The translations under genes were made by a program, and so were the position numbers. The notes below the pieces were generated by a model. It did no database searches, had not been told where the DNA came from, and saw nothing but the letters and a program-made list of their open reading frames with translations. 64,000 bases of DNA, taken from assembly GCF_004564355.1 (NCBI RefSeq), contig NZ_CP038266.1, positions 3,100,001 to 3,164,000 on the forward strand, written 5' to 3'. The DNA comes from Microbacterium wangchenii. Its GTDB lineage: Bacteria > Actinomycetota > Actinomycetes > Actinomycetales > Microbacteriaceae. Shown piece by piece: positions 17,565 to 25,804 of the stretch (the first letter of the stretch is position 1; every line of letters starts with the position of its first letter).

Positions 17565-18006
17565 GACGCCGGGCGCCCGGCCCCTGCTCCCCCATCGCAT
17601 CACCCGGATTCGTGTACGGGCAGGCTGTGAGGGAGAGACACCCGCAGCCGATGCAGTTCGCGAGGTTGTCACGCAGCGCCTCGAGGCGCTCGATGCGCTG
17701 ATCCAGGTCGGCACGCCACATCCGGGCGATCCGGGCCCAATCGCGTTTGGTGGGCGGCTGCTCGTGGGGCAGCTCGTCAAGGGCCTGCTTGATCGTCGCG
17801 AGCGGGATGCCGAGGGTCTGGGATGCGCGGATGAAGCCGATGACGCGCAGCGTGTCGCGGCGGTACTCGCGGCGGTCGCCGGCGGTGCGCCGGCTGGTGA
17901 TGAGCCCGAGGCGCTCGTAGTAGTGCAGCGTCGAGACCGCGACGCCCGCGCGCTGGGCCACTTGTCCTGGTCTCAGCCAGACAGCGTCTTCCGGGATGTG
18001 CGCCAT
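17554..18006 (-). CDS. soxR: SoxR, redox-sensing MerR-family activator
   Basis: 150 aa. The N-terminal MerR winged helix (LRPGQVAQRAGVAVSTLHYYERLGLITSRRTAGDRREYRRD) is followed by a dimerisation helix. The C-terminal cluster CIGCGCLSLTACPYTNP carries the four Cys that bind the [2Fe-2S] centre oxidised by redox-cycling compounds. The ATG at 18006 is preferred; an extra ATG six codons upstream is possible but would lie inside the promoter. A perfect sox-box-like palindrome lies between this gene and the divergent SnoaL gene, so SoxR probably controls both. In actinobacteria SoxR usually regulates enzymes acting on redox-active metabolites rather than soxS. Confidence 0.93.
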   Translation of the reverse strand: MAHIPEDAVWLRPGQVAQRAGVAVSTLHYYERLGLITSRRTAGDRREYRRDTLRVIGFIRASQTLGIPLATIKQALDELPHEQPPTKRDWARIARMWRADLDQRIERLEALRDNLANCIGCGCLSLTACPYTNPGDAMGEQGPGARRLIP

Positions 18007-18014
18007 ATCTTCCC

Positions 18015-18045
18015 TTGACATCAAGTGGACTTGATGAAGTGGACT
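18015..18045 (+). promoter_or_regulatory. SoxR-dependent promoter with sox box in a 19-bp spacer
   Basis: The palindrome CATCAAGTGGACTTGATG (18019-18036, 8-bp arms around GG) resembles the E. coli sox box. A consensus -35 TTGACA (18015-18020) is followed, after the 19-bp spacing typical of MerR-activated promoters, by a weak -10 TGGACT (18040-18045). The predicted start falls at the ATG 18053, so the SnoaL mRNA would be leaderless. Confidence 0.75.
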
Positions 18046-18052
18046 CTAGGAC

Positions 18053-18886
18053 ATGAGCCCGATCGAGTCACCCGCGACCGCAGCATCCAGGGACGCCGAC
18101 CGCCTCACCGAGCTCGTCGCCGCCATCCAGCGCACGCAGCGGGCGGAGGACGTCGACGGCTTCCTCGCCCTGTTCGCGACCGACGCCGTGTGGGTGAATG
18201 GGGCCGGCGGGCGCCTGCTCGGGGTCGAGGAGATCGCCGACTTCACCCGGAAGGCGCTGCCCGGCGGGATGGCCGGGCAGTCGGTCCGCTACGACGTCAC
18301 CGATGTGCGCTTCCCCGCACCGGACGTCGCCATCGCGAGCGTGGATCAGGAGTACCTGACCGCCGATGGGCAGTCGTTCTCGCCCCGGCGCGAAGGAAGG
18401 CCGACCTACGTGTGGGCGCGGCGGGACGGGGACTGGCGCATCGTGCACGGGCAGAACACCGGCGTGATCCAGCCGGCCGACGAAACGATCGCGCCCGGGG
18501 ACGCGGCCACCCTCCGCGACATCGTCGCGAACGTCGAGAGGGGCTTCAATGAGAACGATGCCGAGCTCTTGATCCGCGACATCGCACCGGATGCACGGAT
18601 CGTCAACGCGGTCGGCGCGGAGCTCATCGGACGCGAGGAGATCGAGACGTCCACCCGGAAGGCCCTCCTGCGGGCGCATCTGCGCGACGCGACGGCGCAC
18701 TACCGCCTGGACGGGATCGTGCTGCTCGCGCCCGACGTGGCGGTGGCGCACAAGCGGGCGTGGTCGACCGCGGAAGCCGCAGACCGTGGCGATGCCCCCG
18801 AGATGACGGCCCTCTATGTCTTCGCCCGGCGCGACGGCCGCTGGTGGATCCTCCGCCGGCAGAACACGCTCGTCGCCGCCGCGTGA
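18053..18886 (+). CDS. Tandem SnoaL/SgcJ-like (NTF2-fold) protein, putative SoxR target
   Basis: 277 aa made of two homologous halves. Each has the SgcJ/EcaC-type SnoaL pattern: residues about 14-140 (LVAAIQRTQRAEDVDGFLALFATDAVWVNGAGGRLLGVEEI ... ARRDGDWRIVHGQNT) and 155-277 (IVANVERGFNENDAELLIRDIAPDARIVNAVGAELIGREEI ... ARRDGRWWILRRQNT). The duplication is visible in the repeated RRDG-W-I---QNT ending. Such domains bind small hydrophobic ligands or act as cofactor-free cyclases; the role here is unknown. It sits directly behind the SoxR operator, so induction by redox-cycling compounds is likely. Confidence 0.8.
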   Translation: MSPIESPATAASRDADRLTELVAAIQRTQRAEDVDGFLALFATDAVWVNGAGGRLLGVEEIADFTRKALPGGMAGQSVRYDVTDVRFPAPDVAIASVDQEYLTADGQSFSPRREGRPTYVWARRDGDWRIVHGQNTGVIQPADETIAPGDAATLRDIVANVERGFNENDAELLIRDIAPDARIVNAVGAELIGREEIETSTRKALLRAHLRDATAHYRLDGIVLLAPDVAVAHKRAWSTAEAADRGDAPEMTALYVFARRDGRWWILRRQNTLVAAA

Positions 18887-18947
18887 ATCCGGCGGGCGAC
18901 CCAGCGACGATTCGGCCGAACCGCTGGTCGCATGGCACGCTCAACGA

Positions 18948-19970
18948 GTGCGACCGGAGAACGCGCTCGTTGCGGGCGTCGAGAACGCGGCAGAGCGTGG
19001 TGGCTTCGCTCTGGATGCAGCTCAACGGGCGTTACTCGAGCGGTTGGCGACTCTCGGCGCAGATGTCGATCGCGGCCCCTTGCGGCGATCGTCGCCGCGC
19101 AGCCTCTACATTCACGGGGACGCTGGGCGAGGCAAGTCCTGGCTCGCTGACGCCTTCTTTGCGGAGCTCCCGCTGGCTCAGAAGACGCGCGTGCATTTCC
19201 ATGGGTTCTTCGACGAGCTGCACCGCAGCATCCACGGTCACCGAAGCGAAAGAGACGCCGTCGAACGCGCGATCGACGACATCACCGGGAACAGCCGCCT
19301 GCTCTTCTTCGACGAGCTCCACGTCCACGACTCCGGCGACGCACGGCTCCTCACCCGCTTGCTCGATCACGTCTTCCAGCGCGGTCTTGCCGTTCTCGCG
19401 ACGTCGAACTACGCCCCGGACGATCTGCTCCCGAATCCGATCTGGCACCACATCTTCGAGCCGGGCATCGCGCTCATCAAGACGCACATGGACGTGTGGA
19501 ACCTCACGGGTCCCATCGACTACCGCACTGTCAATCGACAGCACGGCCGCGGCTTCGCCGCCGGCACCTGGACACCGGAGCCCGCCGGTTCCGGTGCACC
19601 TGAACAGCGGGCCCTCGCCATCGTCAAGGGGCGATCATTCACGGTGACGTCAGTCGACGGCGGCGAGCTGGTCGCATCATTCGACCAGCTGTGCTCGACA
19701 ACGACGTCGACGGTCGAGTACCTGGACTGGGCGCGATGCTTCTCCCGGTGGGTCATCACCGACATACCGCCCTTCGGAGCAGTCGACGCCGAGGCTCAGC
19801 AGCGCTTCATCAACCTCATCGACGTGCTGGTGGACGCCGACATACCCGTGCGTTTCTCGTCGACGGTCGATCTGTCCGGTTTCCTCGCGGACGCATCCAG
19901 ACGGCCCGATGCCATCCGAATGGCAAGCCGCCTCCAACTCCTCGACACCGCTTCCCGATCGCGCGCCTGA
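18948..19970 (+). CDS. zapE: ZapE/AFG1-family ATPase
   Basis: 340 aa. The Walker A motif is YIHGDAGRGKSWLADAFF. HFHGFFDELHRSIHGHR and LLFFDELHVHDSGDARLLTRLLDHVFQRG (Walker B, FFDE) are highly characteristic of AFG1-like P-loop ATPases, followed by LATSNYAPDDLLPNPIWHHIFEP. In E. coli ZapE acts at the division ring; mitochondrial Afg1 assists protein turnover. The GTG at 18948 starts VRPENALVAGVENAAERGGF. No good ribosome site precedes it, and a longer frame would overlap the SnoaL gene, so the start is less certain than the identity. Confidence 0.88.
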   Translation: MRPENALVAGVENAAERGGFALDAAQRALLERLATLGADVDRGPLRRSSPRSLYIHGDAGRGKSWLADAFFAELPLAQKTRVHFHGFFDELHRSIHGHRSERDAVERAIDDITGNSRLLFFDELHVHDSGDARLLTRLLDHVFQRGLAVLATSNYAPDDLLPNPIWHHIFEPGIALIKTHMDVWNLTGPIDYRTVNRQHGRGFAAGTWTPEPAGSGAPEQRALAIVKGRSFTVTSVDGGELVASFDQLCSTTTSTVEYLDWARCFSRWVITDIPPFGAVDAEAQQRFINLIDVLVDADIPVRFSSTVDLSGFLADASRRPDAIRMASRLQLLDTASRSRA

Positions 19971-20150
19971 CCGCTCATTCTCGGCCGGGGACAGGTCATG
20001 TCCTCGTTCGTTCCTAGCGTCCTCGTGGTGTGGCTCACTTGAGCCAGCACACGGGGGAACACCATCACCCGGTGGACTGACGTGAGCGACCGCGGCGGGC
20101 ACTTCCCCTCGCACCTCGGGGCATCATCACCCCGTCGAAAGAATCACAGA

Positions 20151-20184
20151 AAGATAACGGCGGGGTCTTCCCTCCCGTTATCTT
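20151..20184. terminator. 10-bp inverted repeat AAGATAACGG ... CCGTTATCTT
   Basis: Perfect arms at 20151-20160 and 20175-20184, with partial extra pairing inside (GGG with CCC). Downstream bases TCTTCTCGTTAT are pyrimidine-rich on the plus strand. It may terminate zapE, or it may be an operator in front of the RNA candidate that starts about 20 bp later. Confidence 0.4.
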
Positions 20185-20203
20185 CTCGTTATAGAGTGCT
20201 CGC

Positions 20204-20308
20204 ACGGTAGTTGTTTTGCTGTGGCAGCTACCGGACATGTGATTGCAGGACACTCTTGGTGCAAGGGAACAGGGCCGGTCGGAAGCCTCTCCGACCGGCC
20301 CTTACTCT
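20204..20308 (+). ncRNA. Candidate small RNA with three stem-loops
   Basis: The first stem pairs 20205-20215 (CGGTAGTTGTT) with 20223-20233 (GGCAGCTACCG) over 11 bp, using several G-U pairs, which suggests selection on RNA rather than DNA. A weaker TTGCA/TGCAA stem follows (20243-20264). The 3' end is the strong hairpin at 20271-20302 followed by TACTCTT. A TAGAGT -10-like box (20192-20197) would place the start near 20204; the -35 is poor. No known family is recognised. Confidence 0.3.
20271..20302. terminator. 13-bp perfect hairpin, bidirectional terminator
   Basis: AGGGCCGGTCGGA (20271-20283) and its exact complement (20290-20302) surround a 6-base loop. On the plus strand it is followed by TACTCTT. 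On the minus strand it lies 22 bp after the M20 hydrolase stop, so it probably ends the amino-acid catabolic operon as well. Confidence 0.7.
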
Positions 20309-20324
20309 TGCCCGACCGCGCGTC

Positions 20325-21566
20325 TCAGCTCAGGGCTCCACAGACCAGGCGACGCAACACCTCCGTGGTCGCCTCGACGCCTGCGAGCAGGTCGGCGTCG
20401 GTGGTGTACTCGTTGACATTGTGCGAGACGCCGTCGACGCTCGGGACGAAGAGCATCACCGTCGGGGCGATGTCCTTCATGTTGGTGGAGTCGTGCCCGG
20501 CGATCGTCAGGACGCGAGCGTGCGGAAGCCCCATCTCTGACGCGACCGATCGGGCGAGCGCCAGCCCCGCCTCACCGTACGGGTTCCGGTCCCACGCGTG
20601 CTCGGCGACGATCTCGATGCCGACCCGGTCCTTCGCCGCGATGCGCTCCATCTCGGCCATCAGGGCGGCAGTCGCAGCGGCGAGCACCTCGGCGCTCTCC
20701 GAACGCAGATCGAGCAACAGGCGCGCCTCACTGGCCACCACGACCGGGGAGTTCGGGTAGACGTGCAGCTCGCCGACGGCGGTGTGCAGCATCCCCTCGG
20801 GGAACCGCTCGACCAGGTCGCGAGCGGCCACGACGAGGCGAGAGGCCGCCAGCAGCGCGTCACGGCGGTCGCGCATCAGCGCGGACCCGCTGTGGGCCTG
20901 CTCACCCGTCACGCGGATCTCGAACTTGTGCGCGCCCCACGTCGCTTCGACCAGACCGATCGTGATGCCGTTCTCAGCCATCGCCCGGCCCTGCTCGACG
21001 TGGATCTCCAGGTACGACGCGACTTCCGGCGCGACCGCGTCGCCGCGTTCGCCGATTCCCTCGAGGGCCTCCCGTACGGTCACCCCATGCCTGTCGACGG
21101 TCGCCAGCGCGTCTTCGAGACTGAGCTTGCCGGTGAACACGGAGCTGCCCATCATCGAAGGTTTGAAACGCGAACCCTCCTCGTTGAACCAGTTGACGAC
21201 CGCGATGTTGCGCGTGGCCTCTCCCGTCTCCCGAAGCGAGCACGCCGTGCGAATCGCGGCGTGGGCGGAGGCCAGCACACCGTAGGCCCCGTCGAACCGT
21301 CCCGCGGTGGGCTGCGAGTCCAGGTGCGAGCCAGTGAGCACATACGGAGCGCCGGGGACGAGCTCGCACAGGGCGAACTGGTTGCCGATCGCATCGCGGT
21401 GCACCGTGAAACCTTCCGATGTCAGCAGCGCATCGAGCCATCGCCGTTGCTCGCCGTCGGGCTCCGTCGCAGCCTGACGGTCGACCCCCGTCGTTCCGGC
21501 CACGGCGCCGAAAGCGCTCAGTGCGCTCCAGTCGTCGAGGAAGGCCTCTTCATGCGACACGCCCAT
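20325..21566 (-). CDS. M20 Zn-dependent amidohydrolase (N-carbamoyl-amino-acid hydrolase/allantoate amidohydrolase type)
   Basis: 413 aa, the usual length of HyuC/AllC-like enzymes. Metal ligands are visible in TGSHLDSQPTAGRFDGAYGV (His and bridging Asp), NEEGSRF (Glu), EIHVEQG (His) and TIAGHDSTNM (His), with the dimerisation lid between. These enzymes cut ureido groups from N-carbamoyl amino acids or allantoate to NH3, CO2 and the amine. The ATG at 21566 overlaps the upstream ThDP-enzyme stop by one base (TGATG). As the last gene of the ABC/deiminase/decarboxylase operon it would remove the ureido group left by the deiminase-like enzyme; this step is my inference. Confidence 0.88.
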   Translation of the reverse strand: MGVSHEEAFLDDWSALSAFGAVAGTTGVDRQAATEPDGEQRRWLDALLTSEGFTVHRDAIGNQFALCELVPGAPYVLTGSHLDSQPTAGRFDGAYGVLASAHAAIRTACSLRETGEATRNIAVVNWFNEEGSRFKPSMMGSSVFTGKLSLEDALATVDRHGVTVREALEGIGERGDAVAPEVASYLEIHVEQGRAMAENGITIGLVEATWGAHKFEIRVTGEQAHSGSALMRDRRDALLAASRLVVAARDLVERFPEGMLHTAVGELHVYPNSPVVVASEARLLLDLRSESAEVLAAATAALMAEMERIAAKDRVGIEIVAEHAWDRNPYGEAGLALARSVASEMGLPHARVLTIAGHDSTNMKDIAPTVMLFVPSVDGVSHNVNEYTTDADLLAGVEATTEVLRRLVCGALS

Positions 21567-23215
21567 CACCGATCTCCTTCTGCGGCCTCGCGCCACTCGA
21601 GGGCCCGGAAGTCCTCCGCCGCGATACGGATGACCGTCGGTGCGTCCCGGGTGAGAGCGTCGGCGACTGCCGCCGTCAGTTCGTCCGGCGTCCGGACGGC
21701 GGCGTAGGCGCAGTGGAATCCCGCGGCGAGCGCTGCGTAGTCCGGCGCGTCCAGGTCGACGGCGATCGGTTCCACACCCGCCGCCTCCATGTTGGCGCGG
21801 ATCTCGGCATAGCCACCGTTGTCGAACACGACGACGGGAAGGCCGAGTCGCAGTGCCCGCGCCGTGGCGAGCTCCTGGATGCTGAACATCAGCGCCCCGT
21901 CCCCCAGGAGTGCGACCACGCCCGCGCCCGGCGCAGCGAGGGAGGCACCGATGGCCGCGGGCAGCCCGTAGCCGAGCGTCGCGTAGCCGTCGGTGGTGAG
22001 GAATCGGCGCGGGGCGTCGAGCACCGCCGTCTGCACCGTTCCGAGCCATGAGATCTGCGAGCTGTCGCCGGTGAGGACCGCGGGGCGGTCACCCGTGCCC
22101 GCGACGACGGCACGGTGGAGCACCGCCCACTCCCGCCGCGCTGCACGGCCTCGTGCCGCCGATCCCGCCCGCACCTCGGCGAGCCACTCCTCGGACGCCC
22201 GCACCCCGTCGATCTCCTCCATCGCGAGGAGCGCGGACAGGACGGCGCGCACGTCGCCGAGGATCGGCACGTCGGCCGCCCGATGCTTGTGCAGCTGCGC
22301 TGCATCCAGGTCCACCCGCACGACGCGGGCGCTCTCCGCGATCCCGGCATGCTTGAGCTCGGTGCCCAGCGCGATGACCACGTCCGCACGCGTGCCCGGC
22401 GGGTAGCCGCCGGACCCGCCCGCGAAGGCCCCGGCCGACAGCTCGCTCCGCTCATCCAGGACACCTTTGCCGGCGAGCGTGGTGACGACAGGTACCCGCG
22501 TGTGCTCGGCGAACCGGGTGAGCTCGGCCGAGGCGCCGATCGACCCGCCGCCGGCGATCACGAGGGGACGTTGCGCTCCGGACAACAGCGCGACGATCTG
22601 CCCGATGTCGTCCATCGACGCCTGGCCAGGTCCACCCGACCACGAGACCACCTCGATGGTCGGCACCACTTCGCCCATGAGATCGGTGGGGATCTCGATG
22701 TGGACGGGGCGGGGACGCGCCGTACGCCAGTCGAGGAACGCCTGGTTGATGGCCTCGACGACCGCCGCCTGGGACTCGACGCGCACGCTGCGAGCGGCGA
22801 AGGCGTCCAGCCCTGCGCGCTGATCCTTCGCCTCGTGGAGCAAGCCCAGATCGCGCCGCTCGGCGCCGCGCGGGGCGCCCGGCGAGATCACGAGCAGGGG
22901 AACGCTGTCCGCGTACGCATTGGCGATGCCGGTGATGCAGTTGGTCGCGCCGGGGCCGCTGGTCGCGATCACGACGCCCGGCCGCCCACTGACTCGCGCG
23001 TATCCGTCCGCCGCATAGGCGGCCCCCTGCTCGTGGCGGGTGAGCGCGTGCGCGATGCCGTACCGGCGCAGCCCGCGGTACAGCTCGATGTTGTGCGTCC
23101 CGGGGATGCCGAACACCTGCTCCACACCGTTGGCGCGCAGGCACCGGACCGCGAACTCCCCGATGGTCTCGGTGAGGCCGCCGCTCTCGGAAGCCCCTCT
23201 TTCGGCGATGCTCAC
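21566..23215 (-). CDS. ThDP-dependent decarboxylase, AruI-like (2-ketoarginine decarboxylase type)
   Basis: 549 aa in three domains. The PYR domain has VFGIPGTHNIELYRGLRRYGIAHALTRHEQGAAYAADGYARVSG, with the catalytic Glu of RHEQG. A central Rossmann domain follows. The PP domain has the ThDP/Mg motif GDGALMFSIQELATARALRLGLPVVVFDNGGY. The N-terminal motif set is that of 5-guanidino-2-oxopentanoate decarboxylase (AruI) rather than acetolactate synthase, and no regulatory small subunit gene is nearby. The GTG at 23215 overlaps the upstream deiminase-like gene by 4 bp. Being coupled to a guanidino-modifying enzyme and an amino-acid transporter supports action on an arginine-related 2-oxo acid. 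Acetolactate-synthase-like activity is the alternative. Confidence 0.8.
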   Translation of the reverse strand: MSIAERGASESGGLTETIGEFAVRCLRANGVEQVFGIPGTHNIELYRGLRRYGIAHALTRHEQGAAYAADGYARVSGRPGVVIATSGPGATNCITGIANAYADSVPLLVISPGAPRGAERRDLGLLHEAKDQRAGLDAFAARSVRVESQAAVVEAINQAFLDWRTARPRPVHIEIPTDLMGEVVPTIEVVSWSGGPGQASMDDIGQIVALLSGAQRPLVIAGGGSIGASAELTRFAEHTRVPVVTTLAGKGVLDERSELSAGAFAGGSGGYPPGTRADVVIALGTELKHAGIAESARVVRVDLDAAQLHKHRAADVPILGDVRAVLSALLAMEEIDGVRASEEWLAEVRAGSAARGRAARREWAVLHRAVVAGTGDRPAVLTGDSSQISWLGTVQTAVLDAPRRFLTTDGYATLGYGLPAAIGASLAAPGAGVVALLGDGALMFSIQELATARALRLGLPVVVFDNGGYAEIRANMEAAGVEPIAVDLDAPDYAALAAGFHCAYAAVRTPDELTAAVADALTRDAPTVIRIAAEDFRALEWREAAEGDR

Positions 23216-24213
23216 TGCCAGTCGCGAACGAGTTCGGTGGTGGAGCAGTGGATGTTGCCGCCGTTGTTGATGATCTCGTCGTAGTCGATCATCACGATCT
23301 CGAAACCGCGGCGGCGCAACATCTCGGCGGTGTGGGGGTAGATGGAGGCCATGATGATGCGTCCGGGTCGAACCATGAGGGAATTGCACGAGTTCTGCTC
23401 GTCGGGGTGCGGGTGCACGATGTCGTACCCGAGCTCACCGAGCTGGGCGATGAACTGATACGGCAGGCGGTGCGGGTTCGCCATGACGGTGTGATCGTCG
23501 AGCACCATGAATTGGCCGTCGGTGTGAATGGTGTACCCGGGCAGGGGGACCGTGATGAGCGTGATCCCGAGCGGCTTCAGCAGGCTCTCCAGCTGGCGCG
23601 CACCTTCCTCGTTGCACCGGATGGAGGTGCCATATACCGCAAGGTCCTTGCGCAGCATGTGGAAGGAGCCACCCTCCAGCAGTCCGGTGCCGGTGATCGT
23701 GCCGAGGATCGGCATCCCGAGGGCAGCGATGGACTGTGTCACCGAGGCCTCTTCACCGCGCCGCATGCGAGGGGCGAGGCGGCCGATGATGGCACCGCCG
23801 GGGACGGTCAGCAGCGGGTCGCGGGCGTAGACGGATTTGGTGAAGGTGCGTGGCAGCTCGGGGGCGATGATCACCTCGACCCCTTCGGCCTCCAGTGCGG
23901 CGATCAGCTGGTCGTGCTGTTCGTAGACCCTCGACATGTCCGGCGGGGTCGCGCGCTTGTAGTACCAGTTCCGGTCGGGGTCGACGAGGGCTTGCGCCTC
24001 GTCGCTCCACGCATCGGCGCGGATGTCGCCCATGCCGGGGTTGGGACGGCGGACCAGGACGGTGCGCAGCACGCTCGTCTCATCGCCGCGGCCCCAGCGG
24101 CGGCCCCAGTTGCGCTCCAACTCCTCGGGGACGCTGAAGCCCGGCTCGGGCTCGGGGCCGAGCAGCTTGTGGAAGTAGTTCTCTGCGGGACCGTAGAAGT
24201 CGCCGTTGGCCAT
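23212..24213 (-). CDS. Guanidine-modifying enzyme of the arginine deiminase/amidinotransferase superfamily
   Basis: 333 aa penta-beta/alpha propeller protein. The nucleophilic Cys is C323 in the C-terminal NNGGNIHCSTTEL, a motif shared with agmatine deiminase and amidinotransferases. The His/Asp part is in GYTIHTDGQFMVLDDHTVMANP. The N-terminal Asp region is SVYARDPLLTVPGG, typical of the superfamily. It should attack a guanidino carbon, giving a ureido product (deiminase) or dimethylamine (DDAH-like). The substrate cannot be read from sequence. The ATG at 24213 is preceded by GAAAGGA. First of the three enzyme genes; the ABC ATPase gene lies 83 bp upstream. Confidence 0.85.
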   Translation of the reverse strand: MANGDFYGPAENYFHKLLGPEPEPGFSVPEELERNWGRRWGRGDETSVLRTVLVRRPNPGMGDIRADAWSDEAQALVDPDRNWYYKRATPPDMSRVYEQHDQLIAALEAEGVEVIIAPELPRTFTKSVYARDPLLTVPGGAIIGRLAPRMRRGEEASVTQSIAALGMPILGTITGTGLLEGGSFHMLRKDLAVYGTSIRCNEEGARQLESLLKPLGITLITVPLPGYTIHTDGQFMVLDDHTVMANPHRLPYQFIAQLGELGYDIVHPHPDEQNSCNSLMVRPGRIIMASIYPHTAEMLRRRGFEIVMIDYDEIINNGGNIHCSTTELVRDWQ

Positions 24214-24296
24214 GGGAAGTCCTTTCGGGGAGGGCGTACGCGGGCACGCCATGGAGCGGCCCGTCCGGATACGGGCCGAGGGGAGGAGGGAAGGTT

Positions 24297-25067
24297 TCAG
24301 AGCACGTGCTCGAGGAAGGCGTGCGTGCGCTCAGAGGCGGCATCTGAGAAGAAGCGGTCAGGCGCTGCGTCGTCGACGATGCGCCCACGGTCGAAGAGCA
24401 TCACCCGGTCGGCGACGTTCCGCGCGAAGCCGACCTCGTGCGTCACCACGATCATCGTCATCCCTTGTTCGGCGAGGGACTCCATGACGCGCAGCACCTC
24501 GCGCACGAGTTCGGGATCCAGCGCAGATGTCGGCTCGTCGAAAAGCATGATCTTCGGGTTCAGCACGAGCGCCCGCGCGATGGCGACGCGCTGCTGCTGT
24601 CCCCCCGACAGCTCGGTGGGGAACTTCTCTGCGAAGCCGTCGAGTCCGACGCGCTGCAGCATGTCCCGCGCGCGATCCGCGTTCTCGGCCTTCGTGCCGC
24701 GGCGATGCACTCCGAGTGCCAGGGCGATGTTCCTCAGCACCGACATGTGCGGGAAGAGGTTGAAGTTCTGGAACACCATCCCGACCATGCTGCGGTCGCC
24801 GGCGAGTTGACGCTCGGATGCGGCGACCAGGCGCCCGCCGCGCTGGCGCTGGCCGACGAGGCGACCCTCGAAGCGGATCTCGCCGCCGTCGATCGGTTCG
24901 AGGAGGGCGACCGAGCGGAGGAAGGTCGACTTGCCCGAACCGGAGGGACCGAGGATCGCGGTGACCTGTCCCCGCGTCGTCGAGAACGACACGTCGTTCA
25001 CGGCCGGGTGATCGCCGTACAGCTTCGTGACCGCGCTGGCCTGCAGAAGTGGCGTGGACTCAGACAT
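24297..25067 (-). CDS. Polar amino-acid ABC transporter ATPase (GlnQ/HisP type)
   Basis: 256 aa. Walker A is GPSGSGKST, the Q-loop is [16 protein letters not shown] (typical for amino-acid importers), the signature is LSGGQQQR, Walker B is [14 protein letters not shown] and the switch His is in VVTHE. The ATG at 25067 overlaps the permease stop by 8 bp. It energises uptake with the adjacent permease and family-3 binding protein. Confidence 0.95.
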   Translation of the reverse strand: MSESTPLLQASAVTKLYGDHPAVNDVSFSTTRGQVTAILGPSGSGKSTFLRSVALLEPIDGGEIRFEGRLVGQRQRGGRLVAASERQLAGDRSMVGMVFQNFNLFPHMSVLRNIALALGVHRRGTKAENADRARDMLQRVGLDGFAEKFPTELSGGQQQRVAIARALVLNPKIMLFDEPTSALDPELVREVLRVMESLAEQGMTMIVVTHEVGFARNVADRVMLFDRGRIVDDAAPDRFFSDAASERTHAFLEHVL

Positions 25068-25794
25068 CAGCCGTCTCCTTGCGTCGGGTCGCACCCATCG
25101 GGCGACGCTTGACCGGGGTGCTCTTCCACGCGAACTTCCGCTCCAGTGCGCCCTGCGCGAGCATGAACAGCGACACGAGCACGAGGTAGTACATGGCGGC
25201 CGCCGAGTAGTACTCCGCGTAGCTGAACGTGCGCGATACGTCCTGCGCGGCCGTGTACAGCAGTTCTTGCAGGGAGATGACGGAGGCGAGGCTGGTCATC
25301 TTGACCATGTTGATGAACTGGTTTCCTGTCGGCGGGATCGCCACCCGGATCATCTGCGGGATCTGCACATGCCAGATCGCGCTCCACGGCTTGAGCCCCA
25401 GCGCTTTGGCGGCCAAACCCTGACCGGGCGGGATGGACGCCAACGCCGACCGCAGGATCTCGGCCATCAGTGCCGTCTCGAGCAGCGTCAGGCCGACGAA
25501 GGCGGCGATGTAGGGCGTGAACCACGACTCCTTCAGCATCGGCACGACCTGAGGGAGGGCGTTCCAGATCAGCAGCAGGATCAGCAGGGCAGGGATGGCA
25601 CGGAACAGCCAGACATAGGCCGCTCCCCCTACCCGCAGCCACCGCCGCCGGCTCTCCCTGGCGAGAGCGAGGAAGAATCCGAGGACAATCGCTGCAGCCT
25701 GCACGAGCGCGGCGAGGGTGATCGCTGTGATCGCTCCGCGCAAATAGGCCGGGGAGAAGAGCGCCTCGAAGAAGAGGCCGGGATCGAACGTCAT
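25060..25794 (-). CDS. Polar amino-acid ABC permease (HisM/GlnP type)
   Basis: 244 aa with about five membrane helices (first at about 19-43, [24 protein letters not shown]). The EAA loop is [45 protein letters not shown], the standard signature of this class. It probably forms a homodimer because only one permease gene is present. The ATG at 25794 ([14 protein letters not shown]) follows the binding-protein gene by 10 bp. Confidence 0.94.
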   Translation of the reverse strand: MTFDPGLFFEALFSPAYLRGAITAITLAALVQAAAIVLGFFLALARESRRRWLRVGGAAYVWLFRAIPALLILLLIWNALPQVVPMLKESWFTPYIAAFVGLTLLETALMAEILRSALASIPPGQGLAAKALGLKPWSAIWHVQIPQMIRVAIPPTGNQFINMVKMTSLASVISLQELLYTAAQDVSRTFSYAEYYSAAAMYYLVLVSLFMLAQGALERKFAWKSTPVKRRPMGATRRKETADV

Positions 25795-25804
25795 CGTGCG
25801 ACGC

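Larger units (their letters stand above)
19971..20324. other. 354-bp gap between convergent genes, rich in inverted repeats
   Basis: No convincing protein-coding frame is present. The stretch holds a 10-bp inverted repeat (20151-20184), a possible promoter and three-hairpin RNA (20204-20308), and a strong hairpin (20271-20302) before the stop of the M20 hydrolase gene. Local GC is lower than in the neighbouring genes, especially around 20140-20270. Confidence 0.5.
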
